64,000 nt of DNA from Anaerospora hongkongensis. Its GTDB lineage: Bacteria > Bacillota > Negativicutes > Sporomusales > DSM-15969. The DNA lies in assembly GCF_004339805.1 (NCBI RefSeq), contig NZ_SLUI01000002.1, positions 62,001 to 126,000 on the forward strand, given 5' to 3'. The notes under the pieces are model-generated. The model was not told the origin of the DNA. It did not search any database and saw only the letters and a program-made list of their open reading frames with translations. Position 1 is the first letter of the stretch. The number at the start of each line of letters is the position of its first letter. Below, piece after piece: positions 1 to 9,323 of the stretch. Made by a program: the position numbers and the translations under genes.

Positions 1-207
1 CCGGTGCTTATCACTAAACGCAGACCGCTTGATGCAGCAAGCCGGAATCCGGTTCGCTTGGGCCCGTTTGAGCACCTCAGCAGCGGGATTATCACTGATG
101 ATGATTACAACCTCACCGTTTATTGCTCCTGCCGCGATTGCATCGAGAATGGCCTGGGCATTGCTGCCCCGCCCGGAAGCGAGGACACCAATTTTCACCT
201 TATTCAC
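1..207 (-). CDS. purN: phosphoribosylglycinamide formyltransferase, N-terminal part
   Basis: The first 69 codons of PurN, which formylates GAR with 10-formyl-THF in purine synthesis; the rest lies beyond the window edge. The GTG start at 207 is preceded by a GGAGGAG site about 7 nt upstream. The product begins VNKVKIGVLASGRGSN, where the glycine-rich ASGRGSN loop near residues 10-16 is the PurN phosphate-binding signature, followed by IISDNPAA. The start overlaps the last 8 nt of purM, so the two are translationally coupled in the pur operon. An in-frame GTG three codons later (198) is a weaker alternative. Confidence 0.93.
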   Translation of the reverse strand, partial: MNKVKIGVLASGRGSNAQAILDAIAAGAINGEVVIIISDNPAAEVLKRAQANRIPACCIKRSAFSDKHR

Positions 208-1264
208 CAAAGGCTCCTCCCTTGAGCAGCACTTGTCCGTCCCCTTCCGTGACTTGGCCAATCAGATAAGCCGGTTCATGATTCTCCGCCAGATACGCCA
301 GCACCTGGTCAGCCTCACCAGCACCTACTACCAGAATCATGCCGATGCCCATATTAAACGTGCGGTACATCTCCGGCCAGTCCACACCGCCCCATTGCTG
401 CAGCAATGGAAAAACAGGCAGCTCAGGCCAGCTGGCAGTATCTATTTCTACATTGCAGCCCTCTGGCATTACCCGGGGAATATTGTCATAAAAACCGCCG
501 CCGGTAATATGAACCATACCTTTAATGGTAAATTTGTCGATTAACGGCAGACAAACCTTCGGATACAACCGGGTTGGCTTTAGGAGTTCATCGCCTAGCA
601 GACAGCCGAGCGAGGGAATATAGTCTTCTACAGACATTTGCTTAATATCAAAGCAAATTTTCCGGACAAGTGAAAATCCATTGGAATGCAGACCGGTTGA
701 TGGCAGACCGATTAATCGATCACCGGGACGAATGGTTTGGCCGGTAATCAGCTTGCTCTTTTCTGCAACCCCTACGGCGAAACCGGCAATATCATAGTCT
801 CCGGCAGCATAGAAGCCTGCCATTTCAGCGGTTTCACCGCCCAGCAGGGCACACCCGGATTCCTTGCAGGCCCGCGCCACTCCCGAAACAATAGTTGCAA
901 CTTGCTCGGGCTCCAGCTTACCTACAGCAATATAATCAAGGAAAAATAACGGCTCTGCCCCCTGGACTAAAATGTCGTTGACACTCATGGCCACCACATC
1001 CTGTCCAATGGTATCGTGTTTATTGGCCATCAGCGCAATGCGCAGCTTTGTCCCTACCCCGTCGGTACCGGAAACGAGTACCGGCTCGCGGTATTTAGCA
1101 ATGTTGAGAGCAAACAGGCCGCCAAAGCCGCCAATGTCGCCCATGACTTCCTTACGGTACGTAGCGCGGACGTCGGCTTTCATCAGTTCCACCGCCCGGT
1201 TGCCTGCATCAATATCGACACCGGCATCACGGTAGGTTACACCTTTATTGTTGTTCAAAGACAT
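200..1264 (-). CDS. purM: phosphoribosylformylglycinamidine cyclo-ligase (AIR synthetase)
   Basis: PurM closes the imidazole ring, turning FGAM into AIR with ATP. The 354-residue product has the family order: VTYRDAGVDIDAGN at the N-terminus, SGTDGVGTKL, the DIxxQGAEPLFFLDY stretch, LLGGETAEM, and HITGGGFYDN in the C-terminal half. ATG 1264 is chosen because it gives the usual N-terminus (MSLNNNKGVTY) and has a purine-rich GGGAGGGG site 5-6 nt upstream; the frame is open further but that would run deep into purF. It overlaps the end of purF by 20 nt and purN by 8 nt, as expected for a coupled operon. Confidence 0.96.
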   Translation of the reverse strand: MSLNNNKGVTYRDAGVDIDAGNRAVELMKADVRATYRKEVMGDIGGFGGLFALNIAKYREPVLVSGTDGVGTKLRIALMANKHDTIGQDVVAMSVNDILVQGAEPLFFLDYIAVGKLEPEQVATIVSGVARACKESGCALLGGETAEMAGFYAAGDYDIAGFAVGVAEKSKLITGQTIRPGDRLIGLPSTGLHSNGFSLVRKICFDIKQMSVEDYIPSLGCLLGDELLKPTRLYPKVCLPLIDKFTIKGMVHITGGGFYDNIPRVMPEGCNVEIDTASWPELPVFPLLQQWGGVDWPEMYRTFNMGIGMILVVGAGEADQVLAYLAENHEPAYLIGQVTEGDGQVLLKGGAFGE

Positions 1265-2666
1265 ATTTTTCCCCTCCCTCCCGGTTCTCACAGGGAATAT
1301 CTGCCGGATAACGGCTGTTAAAGCAAGCATAGCACATATCGTCGTATTTCACTTCTCGCAAGGACTGATACAGCCCCTCCAGTGATATATAGTGAAGCGA
1401 ATCGGCACCAATAAACTGACGGATCTCTTCAACTGCCTTGGAGGAGGCAATCAGTTCCTTGCGGATCGAGGTATCGATTCCATAATAACAGGGATAGGAG
1501 ATGGGCGGAGAGCTGACACACATATGAATCTCTTTGGCGCCAGCTTCCTTCAGCATGCGCACGATTTTACCGCTGGTCGTTCCCCGGACAATGGAATCAT
1601 CGACCAACACGATGGACTTATTGTTGACAATCGATTTGACGGCATTCAGTTTAATTTTCACGCCAAGGTCCCTCTTCTTTTGTTCCGGCTGAATAAACGT
1701 GCGGCCAATATACCGGTTTTTAATTAAGCCTTCGGCATAGGGGATTCCGGCTTCATAGCTAAAGCCAATCGCCGCCGCAGTGCCTGAGTCAGGTACGGAG
1801 ATGACCATATCTGCTTTAAAACCGCTTTCCCGGGCAAGCTGGCGTCCCATCGCCAGACGGGCCTGATACACACTTTGTCCGTCAATGACACTGTCCGGCC
1901 GGGCAAAATAAATATATTCAAAAATGCAAAGTGCCTTTTTATCCAATGGTGCGAAGCGATAGGATTTCAAACCTGTTTCATCAATTACGACCATTTCTCC
2001 CGGTTCGACATCACGGACAAATTCAGCTCCAATAGAATCCAAGGCACAGGATTCGGAAGAAATGATCCAGCTGCCATTCAGCTTGCCCAGACACAGCGGC
2101 CGGAAGCCGTGTGGATCACGGACACCAATCAGCTTGTCCCTGGTCATAATCACCAGACAGTATGCTCCCTGAATTTGCAGAACGCTTTCGGTAATTTTTT
2201 CTTCAATTGTTGCACGGGTGGAGCGGGCAATTAAGTTTACGACAACTTCACTGTCAATCGAGGTTTGAAATACGCTGCCGCTTTGTTCCAGCCGTTCCCG
2301 TATTTCCAGGGCATTAGTCAGATTACCGTTGTGAGCCAGACTGATCGGACCGCCGGCAAAACGGACTAATAACGGCTGCGTGTTGGCCAGCAAGCTGGAA
2401 CCGGTGGTTGAGTACCGGACATGGCCAATACCAATACGGCAGGATTTCTCCGGCAGTTCATGAAACACTTCGCCTACCAGGCCCATTCCCCGGTGTACAT
2501 CCATCGTCTCGCCATCGGTCAACGCCATGCCGGCGCTTTCCTGACCCCGGTGCTGGAGCGCGAATAATCCCCAGTAAATTGTCAACGGCATGTTCTCCAT
2601 TGCGCCATAGACACCAAAAACTCCGCATTCTTCCCGCAGCTTGTCGCTTTCATTATCATAAACCAT
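1245..2666 (-). CDS. purF: amidophosphoribosyltransferase
   Basis: PurF makes phosphoribosylamine from PRPP and glutamine, the committed step of purine synthesis and the usual point of feedback inhibition. The 473-residue product has a short propeptide ending before Cys14 (EEC/GVFGVYG), the N-terminal nucleophile of the glutaminase domain, and later the PRPP loop VLVDDSIVRGTTS near residue 360. Cysteines late in the protein (CYACFNSRYP) fit the Bacillus-type enzyme that carries a 4Fe-4S cluster and is processed. It sits between purC (33 nt upstream) and purM (overlap). Confidence 0.97.
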   Translation of the reverse strand: MVYDNESDKLREECGVFGVYGAMENMPLTIYWGLFALQHRGQESAGMALTDGETMDVHRGMGLVGEVFHELPEKSCRIGIGHVRYSTTGSSLLANTQPLLVRFAGGPISLAHNGNLTNALEIRERLEQSGSVFQTSIDSEVVVNLIARSTRATIEEKITESVLQIQGAYCLVIMTRDKLIGVRDPHGFRPLCLGKLNGSWIISSESCALDSIGAEFVRDVEPGEMVVIDETGLKSYRFAPLDKKALCIFEYIYFARPDSVIDGQSVYQARLAMGRQLARESGFKADMVISVPDSGTAAAIGFSYEAGIPYAEGLIKNRYIGRTFIQPEQKKRDLGVKIKLNAVKSIVNNKSIVLVDDSIVRGTTSGKIVRMLKEAGAKEIHMCVSSPPISYPCYYGIDTSIRKELIASSKAVEEIRQFIGADSLHYISLEGLYQSLREVKYDDMCYACFNSRYPADIPCENREGGEKYVFEQQ

Positions 2667-2699
2667 TGAACCACTCTCCTGATCTCAAGCTTGTTGCAC

Positions 2700-3410
2700 T
2701 TATAATTCTTCGCCTGTTAAACGGCGCAATATTTCTTTATAGGCTTCTTCCACATCGCCAAGATCCCGGCGGAAACGGTCTTTATCCAGTTTCTGTTTTG
2801 TTTCACTGTCCCAGAACCGGCAGGTGTCGGGAGAGATTTCATCACCAAGCAGTACCTGGCCTTTATGCACGCCGAATTCTAATTTAAAGTCAATCAGTTC
2901 AATTTTCTTGGTAAGCAGATAGGCTGACAATATTTCATTGATTTTCAGGGCCATCTCTTCCATAGCATGTACCTGTTCGTCAGTGGCTAGTCCGAGCGCT
3001 CTAATATGATAATGATTAATCATCGGATCTCCCAGATCATCATCCTTGTAATAGAGTTCGACTACCGTTTGCGGCATTTTTCTGCCTTCTTCCCAGCCAA
3101 TCCGTTTGGCCAGCGAACCTGCACTGATATTACGCACCACAACTTCCACAGGCAGAATCTCCAAGCTCTTGACCAGCATTTCCCGGTCACTTACCAGGCG
3201 GATAAAATGATGGGCAATACCATGCTGGCTCAGCAGGTTGAAGAAGAAAGCGGATATTTTGTTATTCATCGTGCCTTTGTTGCCAATGGTGCCTTTTTTC
3301 AAACCATTCAGCGCAGTGGCATCATCTTTGTAATATACCAGCAGTTCATCAGCATTGTCCGTGGTGTACATCATTTTGGCTTTTCCTTCATAAATTGGCT
3401 GTTTCATCAT
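2700..3410 (-). CDS. purC: SAICAR synthetase
   Basis: PurC joins aspartate to CAIR with ATP. The product of about 236 residues opens with the family signature [13 protein letters not shown] and includes [16 protein letters not shown] and the closing [14 protein letters not shown] segment. Three ATGs lie close together (3416, 3410, 3407). The AGGGGG site touches the first one and sits 6 or 9 nt before the other two, so 3410 or 3407 is the real start. It follows purE by 22 nt. Confidence 0.96.
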   Translation of the reverse strand: MMKQPIYEGKAKMMYTTDNADELLVYYKDDATALNGLKKGTIGNKGTMNNKISAFFFNLLSQHGIAHHFIRLVSDREMLVKSLEILPVEVVVRNISAGSLAKRIGWEEGRKMPQTVVELYYKDDDLGDPMINHYHIRALGLATDEQVHAMEEMALKINEILSAYLLTKKIELIDFKLEFGVHKGQVLLGDEISPDTCRFWDSETKQKLDKDRFRRDLGDVEEAYKEILRRLTGEEL

Positions 3411-3432
3411 TTCCATCCCCCTAATTCTTTTC

Positions 3433-3930
3433 TTATACTTGAGCAGCAAGCTTCTCTTGCAGGACAGCGTTTTTTCTCTCCACTTCCGCTGCCATTTTAG
3501 ACCGGTAATCAACCAGCTGCTGCGCTAACTCCCGGTTAGCTACAGCGAGAATCTGCACTGCAAACAGTGCCGCATTCTTCGCTCCGTTGATCGCCATGGT
3601 AGCCACAGGAATACCGGCAGGCATTTGGACAATGCTGAGCAAGGCATCAAGACCACCTACCGAGGTACTGTTCACCGGGATACCGATGACCGGCAAAGTA
3701 GTAAAACTGGCTACTACCCCAGGCAAATGTGCGGCAGCACCGGCAGCGGCAATCATCACCTGCACCCCCCGCTCAGCTGCACCGGCAGTAAAAGCATGTA
3801 CTTTATCAGGTGTCCGGTGTGCGGAAGCTACCAGCACTTCAACTGCGATGCTAAACTCCTTCAGCGTATCCAGTGCAGGCTGCATTACAGGCAGGTCAGA
3901 ATCACTGCCCATGATAACGGCAACTTTCAT
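3433..3930 (-). CDS. purE: N5-carboxyaminoimidazole ribonucleotide mutase
   Basis: PurE class I moves the carboxyl group of N5-CAIR to carbon 4. The 165-residue protein starts with [15 protein letters not shown], the catalytic/phosphate loop, and has SAHRTPDK with the active-site His, followed by [11 protein letters not shown]. No purK is next to it in the window. It is the first gene of the pur run; an AGGAAGG site precedes the ATG. The 107-nt gap to the permease upstream is mostly filled by a terminator and I found no convincing promoter there. Confidence 0.96.
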   Translation of the reverse strand: MKVAVIMGSDSDLPVMQPALDTLKEFSIAVEVLVASAHRTPDKVHAFTAGAAERGVQVMIAAAGAAAHLPGVVASFTTLPVIGIPVNSTSVGGLDALLSIVQMPAGIPVATMAINGAKNAALFAVQILAVANRELAQQLVDYRSKMAAEVERKNAVLQEKLAAQV

Positions 3931-3970
3931 CAGTAAATCCTTCCTTTCTATCCCGGTTAAACCGGAGAGT

Positions 3971-4018
3971 TTAAAACCCAGATACAGAAGATTTTCATCT
4001 TTGTATCTGGGTTATTTT
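3971..4018 (-). terminator. intrinsic terminator after the purine permease gene
   Basis: A 12-bp perfect inverted repeat (AACCCAGATACA at 3975-3986 with TGTATCTGGGTT at 4002-4013) followed on the minus strand by a T-rich tail. It lies between the permease stop and purE, so it either ends the riboswitch-controlled transcript or attenuates read-through into purE. Confidence 0.8.
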
Positions 4019-4037
4019 TCGCGTATTGAGTCGGTCG

Positions 4038-5408
4038 CTATTCAGATAAGAAAACGAAGCGCAGTACCACCAGCACAGCCAGCAAATAAACGATCCAGTG
4101 TACTTCCCGGCCCCGTCCGCTAATCAGCTTGAGCAGCGGATAGACAACCAGTCCGGCAGATACGCCATTGGCGATGCTGTAGGTAAAAGGCATCATAACG
4201 ATTGTCAAAAAGGCAGGCAGACTTTCCGTAAAATCACCAAAATCAATATGGCGCACGGATTCCATCATCAGGGCTCCGACGATAATCAGGGCAGGAGCCG
4301 TGGCAGCATCCGGAATCAGAGCGGCAATCGGAATGAAGAACAGAGATAATAAGAACAACAAGCCGCAGACAACTGCAGTCAGACCGGTACGACCACCGGC
4401 ACCGACACCGGCAGCACTTTCAACAAAAGCAGTGATCGTACTGGTACCCAGCAGAGCACCGAGGCTGACACCAGTGGCATCAACGAGCATAGCTTTGCCT
4501 ATGCCAGGGAATTTACCTTTTTTATCCATTAATCCGGCTTTTGTGGCAGTTCCTACGAGAGTGCCCATGGTATCAAACAGTTCAACAAAAGTAAACGTAA
4601 AGATAATCGTTAACAGACCCATGTGCAGCGCACCCCAGATATCCAGCGCAAAGAAAGCATTTTTGCTGAAATCCGGTATAGCAACCGGGCTGAAGCCGGC
4701 AGGAATTTTTACAATACCCATAAAAATGGCCAGAGCGGTAGTTACAATAATACCGATAAGCATCGAACCTTTGACATTGCGGGCCATTAACACACCGATA
4801 AACAGCAGCCCGAAAATGGACACAAGTACGTCCGGATGAGCCAATTTGCCCATTTCAATGATCGTTTCAAAGCTAAGCGGCGTACCATTGCCCTTAGCGG
4901 CAACAATCTTCTCCAGAGTAGGCGGAATAAGGGACAAACGGATACTCATAATACCGGAAAGTTTTAAACCGATAATAGTAATGAACAGACCAATCCCGAC
5001 CGTAATCGCATGTTTCAAAGAAGAAGGCATTCCTTCTACCAGCAATTGGCGCACATTAGTAACTGTGAGAAGAATAAAAATAAGACCAGAGATAAAAACG
5101 GCACCCAGGGCAATCTGCCAGGAGACTCCCATACCAATAACTACAGTAAAGGCATAAAAGGCATTTAAACCCATACCCGGAGCTAACGCAATCGGATAAT
5201 TGACGAATACTCCCATTAATATGGTAACAATACCGGCACCCAGCGCAGTCGCCAGCAGCACAGCATCTTTATCCATGCCGGCTGAGCTTAAAATACTGGG
5301 GTTAACAAACAGAATATAGGCCATTGTCATGAATGTGGTAATACCTGCCATGACCTCTGTCTTAACGTCAGTCTTACGGGCGTTAAGGGAAAACAACTTT
5401 TCTAACAT
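4038..5408 (-). CDS. NCS2 (AzgA/PbuG-type) guanine/hypoxanthine permease
   Basis: A 456-residue cytoplasmic-membrane permease of the AzgA branch of the NCS2 nucleobase carriers, with about 12 hydrophobic segments. Family marks include the N-terminal EVMAGITTFMTMAYILFVNP, GMGLNAFYAFTVV, and the FVELFDTMGTLVGTATKAG stretch. The guanine-class riboswitch directly upstream points to guanine or hypoxanthine as substrate and to repression when guanine is plentiful; this is an inference from the aptamer base, not from the protein. It may be pbuG but I do not force the symbol. Confidence 0.93.
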   Translation of the reverse strand: MLEKLFSLNARKTDVKTEVMAGITTFMTMAYILFVNPSILSSAGMDKDAVLLATALGAGIVTILMGVFVNYPIALAPGMGLNAFYAFTVVIGMGVSWQIALGAVFISGLIFILLTVTNVRQLLVEGMPSSLKHAITVGIGLFITIIGLKLSGIMSIRLSLIPPTLEKIVAAKGNGTPLSFETIIEMGKLAHPDVLVSIFGLLFIGVLMARNVKGSMLIGIIVTTALAIFMGIVKIPAGFSPVAIPDFSKNAFFALDIWGALHMGLLTIIFTFTFVELFDTMGTLVGTATKAGLMDKKGKFPGIGKAMLVDATGVSLGALLGTSTITAFVESAAGVGAGGRTGLTAVVCGLLFLLSLFFIPIAALIPDAATAPALIIVGALMMESVRHIDFGDFTESLPAFLTIVMMPFTYSIANGVSAGLVVYPLLKLISGRGREVHWIVYLLAVLVVLRFVFLSE

Positions 5409-5522
5409 TTTTTCCTCTCCCTTTTTGAAGTGTACCTCTTACAGTATTGCCTGCACCATCCGGTTTCATTAGAAAAAACTTAGCTTGCACCAAGTTCAGA
5501 AAGTTACCTTTCTGATCAGATG

Positions 5523-5588
5523 AAAAAAGCCCAGGCAGGAAAAGTTGTCTCCATTTTTTGAGCAAAACTTTTCCGCCTGGGCTTTTAC
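5523..5588 (-). terminator. riboswitch expression-platform terminator
   Basis: A long stem (AAAGCCCAGGC with matching GCCTGGGCTTT, extended by AAAAGTT/AACTTTT) followed on the minus strand by TTTTTT. It lies between the guanine aptamer and the permease start, the position expected for the OFF-state terminator. Confidence 0.88.
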
Positions 5589-5682
5589 CCTTCGGTGTAA
5601 CGCTGCTGTAGAGCGTCTGTACCGCAAGGTCACAGTCCAGCCCAATAGTAAATCAAGCTGCGGAACCCCCTGGTACACGTTC

Positions 5683-5752
5683 ACCCGTAGTCGGACAATT
5701 TATGGTCGTCCGGTAGAAACTCATTGAGCCATATCCTCAAAATTATACGAGC
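5683..5752 (-). promoter_or_regulatory. purine riboswitch aptamer, guanine class
   Basis: Read on the minus strand the element has all conserved purine-riboswitch blocks in order: TATAAT, GGATATGG, GTTTCTACC, CCATAAA and GACTAC. P1 forms from 5746-5752 with 5683-5689. The specificity position (Bacillus xpt C74) is a C here, at 5690 in GACTAC; adenine aptamers have U. It should therefore bind guanine/hypoxanthine and promote formation of the downstream terminator. Confidence 0.95.
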
Positions 5753-5773
5753 TATATAGAATTTACGTAATTT

Positions 5774-5803
5774 ATTGTACCAGCTTCCGACAAAGAGTGT
5801 CAA
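5774..5803 (-). promoter_or_regulatory. sigma-A promoter of the riboswitch-permease transcript
   Basis: TTGACA at 5798-5803 and TACAAT at 5774-5779 on the minus strand, 18-bp spacer. Transcription would start around 5767, just before the aptamer. Confidence 0.8.
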
Positions 5804-5862
5804 TAAAAAAGTGAACTATTTTATGCGATTGTTATAAATCGTTCGGAAATATACAGAATTGC

Positions 5863-7398
5863 TTATTCCCATTCAATTGTCGACGGTGGTTTGGAGGTTA
5901 CATCGTAAACAATGCGGTTAACCCCTTTTACCTCATTTACAATACGGCGGGAGATAGAATCTATCACTTCATAAGGCAGACGGACCCAATCAGCTGTCAT
6001 GCCATCTTCCGAAGACACCACCCGCAGGCCGACGGTATAGGCATAAGTCCGCTCATCGCCCATAACCCCAACACTCTTCATGGCCGGTAACACGGCAAAC
6101 GACTGCCATACTTTGTTGTACAAGCCGGCAAGCTTGATTTCCTGGTGGACAATAGCGTCTGCTTCCCGCAGGATTTCCAGACGTTCTTCCGTTACTTCAC
6201 CGATAATACGAATAGCCAGTCCAGGTCCGGGAAACGGCTGACGGCCTACAATATCTTCGGGCAGATTGAGTTCGCGGCCTAAAGCCCGCACTTCATCCTT
6301 GAACAGATCCCGCAGCGGTTCAATCAGCTGGAACTTCATATCTTCCGGCAAGCCGCCTACGTTATGATGGCTCTTGATCACGGCAGCAGTGGCCGTACCG
6401 CTTTCAATTACGTCCGGATACAGCGTACCCTGTACCAGGAATTCAATATCGCCTAGTTTGGCTGACTCAGCTTCAAAGACGCGGATAAATTCTTCACCAA
6501 TAATTTTCCGCTTTTCTTCCGGTTCAGTAATGCCTTCCATCCGGGCCAGAAAACGATCGACTACTTCGGCATAAACCAAATTCATATTAAAGCCTTCACG
6601 GAAGGTTTTTACCACCTGTTCAGCTTCCCCTTTGCGCAGGAAACCATGGTTAACAAAAACGCAGGTAAGCTGATCACCAATTGCTTTATGTACCAGTACT
6701 GCTGCAACCGATGAATCCACACCACCGCTCAGGGCACAGAGAACTTTTTTATTACCCACTTGTTCGCGGATCTGCTTAACGGCAATATCCACATAGGAAC
6801 CCATATCCCAGTCGCCTTTGCAGCCACAAGTAGTGAACAGGAAGTTGCGAATCATTTTCATTCCTTCCGGTGTATGAACGACTTCCGGATGGAACTGAAC
6901 GCCATAAATTTTGCGCTGTTCATCGGCAATAGCAGCCACAGGCGTACTGTTGGTGTGAGCAGTTACAGCAAAGCCTTCCGGAGCTGCCGACACATAGTCA
7001 CCATGACTCATCCATACCTGGGTTTCGCCGCTCAACTGAGCAAACAAGCCCTCACTTTTATCGATGTATAAGCGGGTATTGCCGTATTCGCGGGAAGTAG
7101 CATGGGAAACTTGTCCCTTCAGCATGTAAGTAGTAAGCTGCATGCCGTAGCAAATACCGAATATCGGTATATTAAGATTGAATACTTCCTGGTCGCAGCG
7201 TGGCGCTCCTTCGCTATACACACTAGACGGACCACCGGAGAAAACAATCCCCTTGGGCTTCCGTTCTACAATACTGGCAACAGGCGTATTAAAAGGCACA
7301 ATTTCGCAGTAAACGCCGCATTCGCGAATCCGCCGGGCTATTAATTGGCTGTATTGGCCCCCGAAATCCATAACAAGCACTAGTTCTTTATTTTCCAT
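5863..7398 (-). CDS. guaA: GMP synthase (glutamine-hydrolysing)
   Basis: GuaA converts XMP to GMP using ATP and glutamine. The 511-residue two-domain protein has an N-terminal class I amidotransferase ([15 protein letters not shown]; nucleophile Cys in [17 protein letters not shown]), the ATP-pyrophosphatase loop [12 protein letters not shown] near residue 225, and the C-terminal dimerisation domain ending in [17 protein letters not shown] site precedes ATG 7398. It follows the nucleoside-phosphorylase-like gene by 37 nt and is probably the last gene of that operon; the guanine permease promoter lies just downstream. Confidence 0.98.
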   Translation of the reverse strand: MENKELVLVMDFGGQYSQLIARRIRECGVYCEIVPFNTPVASIVERKPKGIVFSGGPSSVYSEGAPRCDQEVFNLNIPIFGICYGMQLTTYMLKGQVSHATSREYGNTRLYIDKSEGLFAQLSGETQVWMSHGDYVSAAPEGFAVTAHTNSTPVAAIADEQRKIYGVQFHPEVVHTPEGMKMIRNFLFTTCGCKGDWDMGSYVDIAVKQIREQVGNKKVLCALSGGVDSSVAAVLVHKAIGDQLTCVFVNHGFLRKGEAEQVVKTFREGFNMNLVYAEVVDRFLARMEGITEPEEKRKIIGEEFIRVFEAESAKLGDIEFLVQGTLYPDVIESGTATAAVIKSHHNVGGLPEDMKFQLIEPLRDLFKDEVRALGRELNLPEDIVGRQPFPGPGLAIRIIGEVTEERLEILREADAIVHQEIKLAGLYNKVWQSFAVLPAMKSVGVMGDERTYAYTVGLRVVSSEDGMTADWVRLPYEVIDSISRRIVNEVKGVNRIVYDVTSKPPSTIEWE

Positions 7399-7435
7399 TT
7401 TATCCTCCCTGTCCTGTCGATATTCCCAAACTATA

Positions 7436-8221
7436 TCACATCTCGCCTGGAGTGTAAATATCCCTTTGCATCTCTTTTGCTATCGCTTTGCAATCACAGT
7501 TTCCCACTGCGGCCAAGTTGCGGACAGCAGCGATAACAACAGCGTTAAGCAGTGAAGTATCAACTGCCCGTGAACCGCCTGCCACCAGATAAACCCCTGC
7601 ATAGCAGGCACCAAGCTGCCTGGCCAGATATACTTCCGGACACAGACGGTGCCCGGTGATGTCGGCATGGCCCTTAAGCAGTGAAAGCTCTGCCGGACTC
7701 TCACCGGGGGAGGCGCTGTTAACCGCATAAATCCCCCGGCTAAAAATCCGGCCTTCCCCCGTCTCCCGGCCTGATTCAACCAATTCATCACGCAGTTCGG
7801 GGCAAAGAGCCTGCTCCATTATCAGCCGCGCGTTTCCCTCTAAGAAAACGTGGCTGCGCGGCGGCAGATTGATATAGTCTTCTGGAATAATGATATCCCC
7901 CGCTTCGAGCAGCGGATTGATTCCTCTGACGCAGCCCGGAGCAATAATCCGCTTAACGCCGACTTCCCTGAGCACCCAGAAGGCTTGACGGATTTCCTCG
8001 CTCTGATCACTTACCAGCGCCCCCCCTTGCAGCCGGCAGGTAATAACCTGACGATCGTCAAGGGCAAACAACCGGAAAACCGGACTTTGCCCGTACGGGG
8101 TTTCAAATACCATTTCATCAGCCAGAATTTCCATTCCTGCTTCACCGGTATCCATAGGAAAATCACTGGTTAACGTATCCGTATCGCCGATGATGGCAAA
8201 ATCGGTTTTAAGCAAATTCAT
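7436..8221 (-). CDS. purine nucleoside phosphorylase / MTA phosphorylase-like protein
   Basis: A 261-residue member of the trimeric PNP/MTAP superfamily. Recognisable parts are [11 protein letters not shown], the [27 protein letters not shown] segment that matches the family's central strand and loop, and [22 protein letters not shown], where MTA phosphorylases have the nucleoside-binding Met/Thr and Glu region. Several residues differ from typical MTAP, so the substrate could be a purine nucleoside or MTA. ATG 8221 is preferred to GTG 8236 because TGAGGA lies 9 nt before it. Setting beside guaA favours purine salvage. Confidence 0.72.
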   Translation of the reverse strand: MNLLKTDFAIIGDTDTLTSDFPMDTGEAGMEILADEMVFETPYGQSPVFRLFALDDRQVITCRLQGGALVSDQSEEIRQAFWVLREVGVKRIIAPGCVRGINPLLEAGDIIIPEDYINLPPRSHVFLEGNARLIMEQALCPELRDELVESGRETGEGRIFSRGIYAVNSASPGESPAELSLLKGHADITGHRLCPEVYLARQLGACYAGVYLVAGGSRAVDTSLLNAVVIAAVRNLAAVGNCDCKAIAKEMQRDIYTPGEM

Positions 8222-8236
8222 GCAATCAGTCCTCAC

Positions 8237-9184
8237 TTACCGTAGTGTATCGCGGATCAGACGTTCCGCATTTTTCCAGGCAATTTGTTCGATTTGATCA
8301 TCAGAAAAACCGGCTTTCTCCATTGCTTCCAACAGCTTGCCGATCTGTCCGATGTTTTCTACCTCTACTGCCGGCTTAATGCCGTCGAAGTCACTGCCCA
8401 GAGCCATGACCTCAATGCCGCCGGTTTGATAGATATGGTTGAGATGTCTGATCATATCTTCGATCAGGCTGACAGGTGATGTACCTAAAAATGCCTGAGC
8501 AAAATTGAGTCCCATAACGCCGCCTTTCGCTGCCAGCAGCCGGATCATTTCATCGGTAAGGTTACGGCTGTGCCCGGTAACTGACCGGGCATTGGAATGA
8601 GACGCAATAAATGGCTTGCTCGAAAGTGCAGCCACATCAAAAAATCCCTGATCCGACAAATGCGAAACATCTACCAGCATCCCTAAACGGTTCATCTCCG
8701 CCACGATCTCGCGCCCCCGTTCCGTCAGACCCTGCTTTTGATATTCGGGGCTAGTATGAGGAAAACCGATTTCATTGGGGTAGTTCCAGGTAAGTGTCAC
8801 CAGGCGTACGCCCAGGCGGTAAAAATTTCTCAGGTTAGCTAAGCTGCCTTTAAGGGCTGCCCCTTCTTCAATCGTAAGAAAGGCGGAAATATAACCAGTA
8901 TTCCAATTCCGGTTCATCTCCTCATAGTTGGTAGCCAACCGGATACGATCCTGATTTTGCGCAAGCTGGCAGTGAAACAGATCAGCCATAGCCAGACACT
9001 GCTCCATAGGATTCTGGGCCTGCTTTGCATCAATATAGAGAGCAAAAAACTGAGCCTTAGCCGGAGCCGCTTGTAATTTCTCAATATCCACACATAGACT
9101 GCTCGTTTTCAGGCTGCCTTTAGCCGGGTTTTCATATAACTCTAAAATGGTATCACAATGCAAGTCAATAACCGGTATGTTCAT
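8237..9184 (-). CDS. membrane dipeptidase (peptidase M19)
   Basis: A 315-residue zinc dipeptidase of the renal dipeptidase family. Metal ligands and signatures are visible: IDLHCDT at the N-terminus, the Glu in TIEEGAAL, LVDVSHLSD, IASHSNAR and the ALGSDFDG motif. No signal peptide or membrane segment is apparent, so the bacterial protein is probably cytosolic and acts on dipeptides, including those with D-residues. The next gene starts 15 nt downstream, suggesting one transcript dipeptidase-PNP-guaA. Confidence 0.92.
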   Translation of the reverse strand: MNIPVIDLHCDTILELYENPAKGSLKTSSLCVDIEKLQAAPAKAQFFALYIDAKQAQNPMEQCLAMADLFHCQLAQNQDRIRLATNYEEMNRNWNTGYISAFLTIEEGAALKGSLANLRNFYRLGVRLVTLTWNYPNEIGFPHTSPEYQKQGLTERGREIVAEMNRLGMLVDVSHLSDQGFFDVAALSSKPFIASHSNARSVTGHSRNLTDEMIRLLAAKGGVMGLNFAQAFLGTSPVSLIEDMIRHLNHIYQTGGIEVMALGSDFDGIKPAVEVENIGQIGKLLEAMEKAGFSDDQIEQIAWKNAERLIRDTLR

Positions 9185-9256
9185 TTTCCAGCCTCCCCCA
9201 TATTCCTTGTTTTTATTATACCTTTGCGTTCTGCACCAGTAAATTCCTTATTAGTA

Positions 9257-9285
9257 TTGCGCTGAGCAGCATGTTTTTTTATAAT
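9257..9285 (+). promoter_or_regulatory. probable sigma-A promoter of the SDR gene
   Basis: TTGCGC at 9257-9262 and a perfect TATAAT at 9280-9285 with a 17-bp spacer, 38 nt before the SDR start codon. Confidence 0.65.
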
Positions 9286-9323
9286 AAATATATTGACAAA
9301 TAATGGTTATAGGAGGTACCAGC

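Noticed and set aside
3931..4037. Second purine riboswitch before purE
   Set aside because: None of the conserved aptamer blocks is present; only a terminator stem.
5863..7398. Several open frames on the plus strand opposite guaA
   Set aside because: They lack ribosome sites and any recognisable protein features; they mirror the codon bias of guaA. The same applies to other antisense frames across the window.
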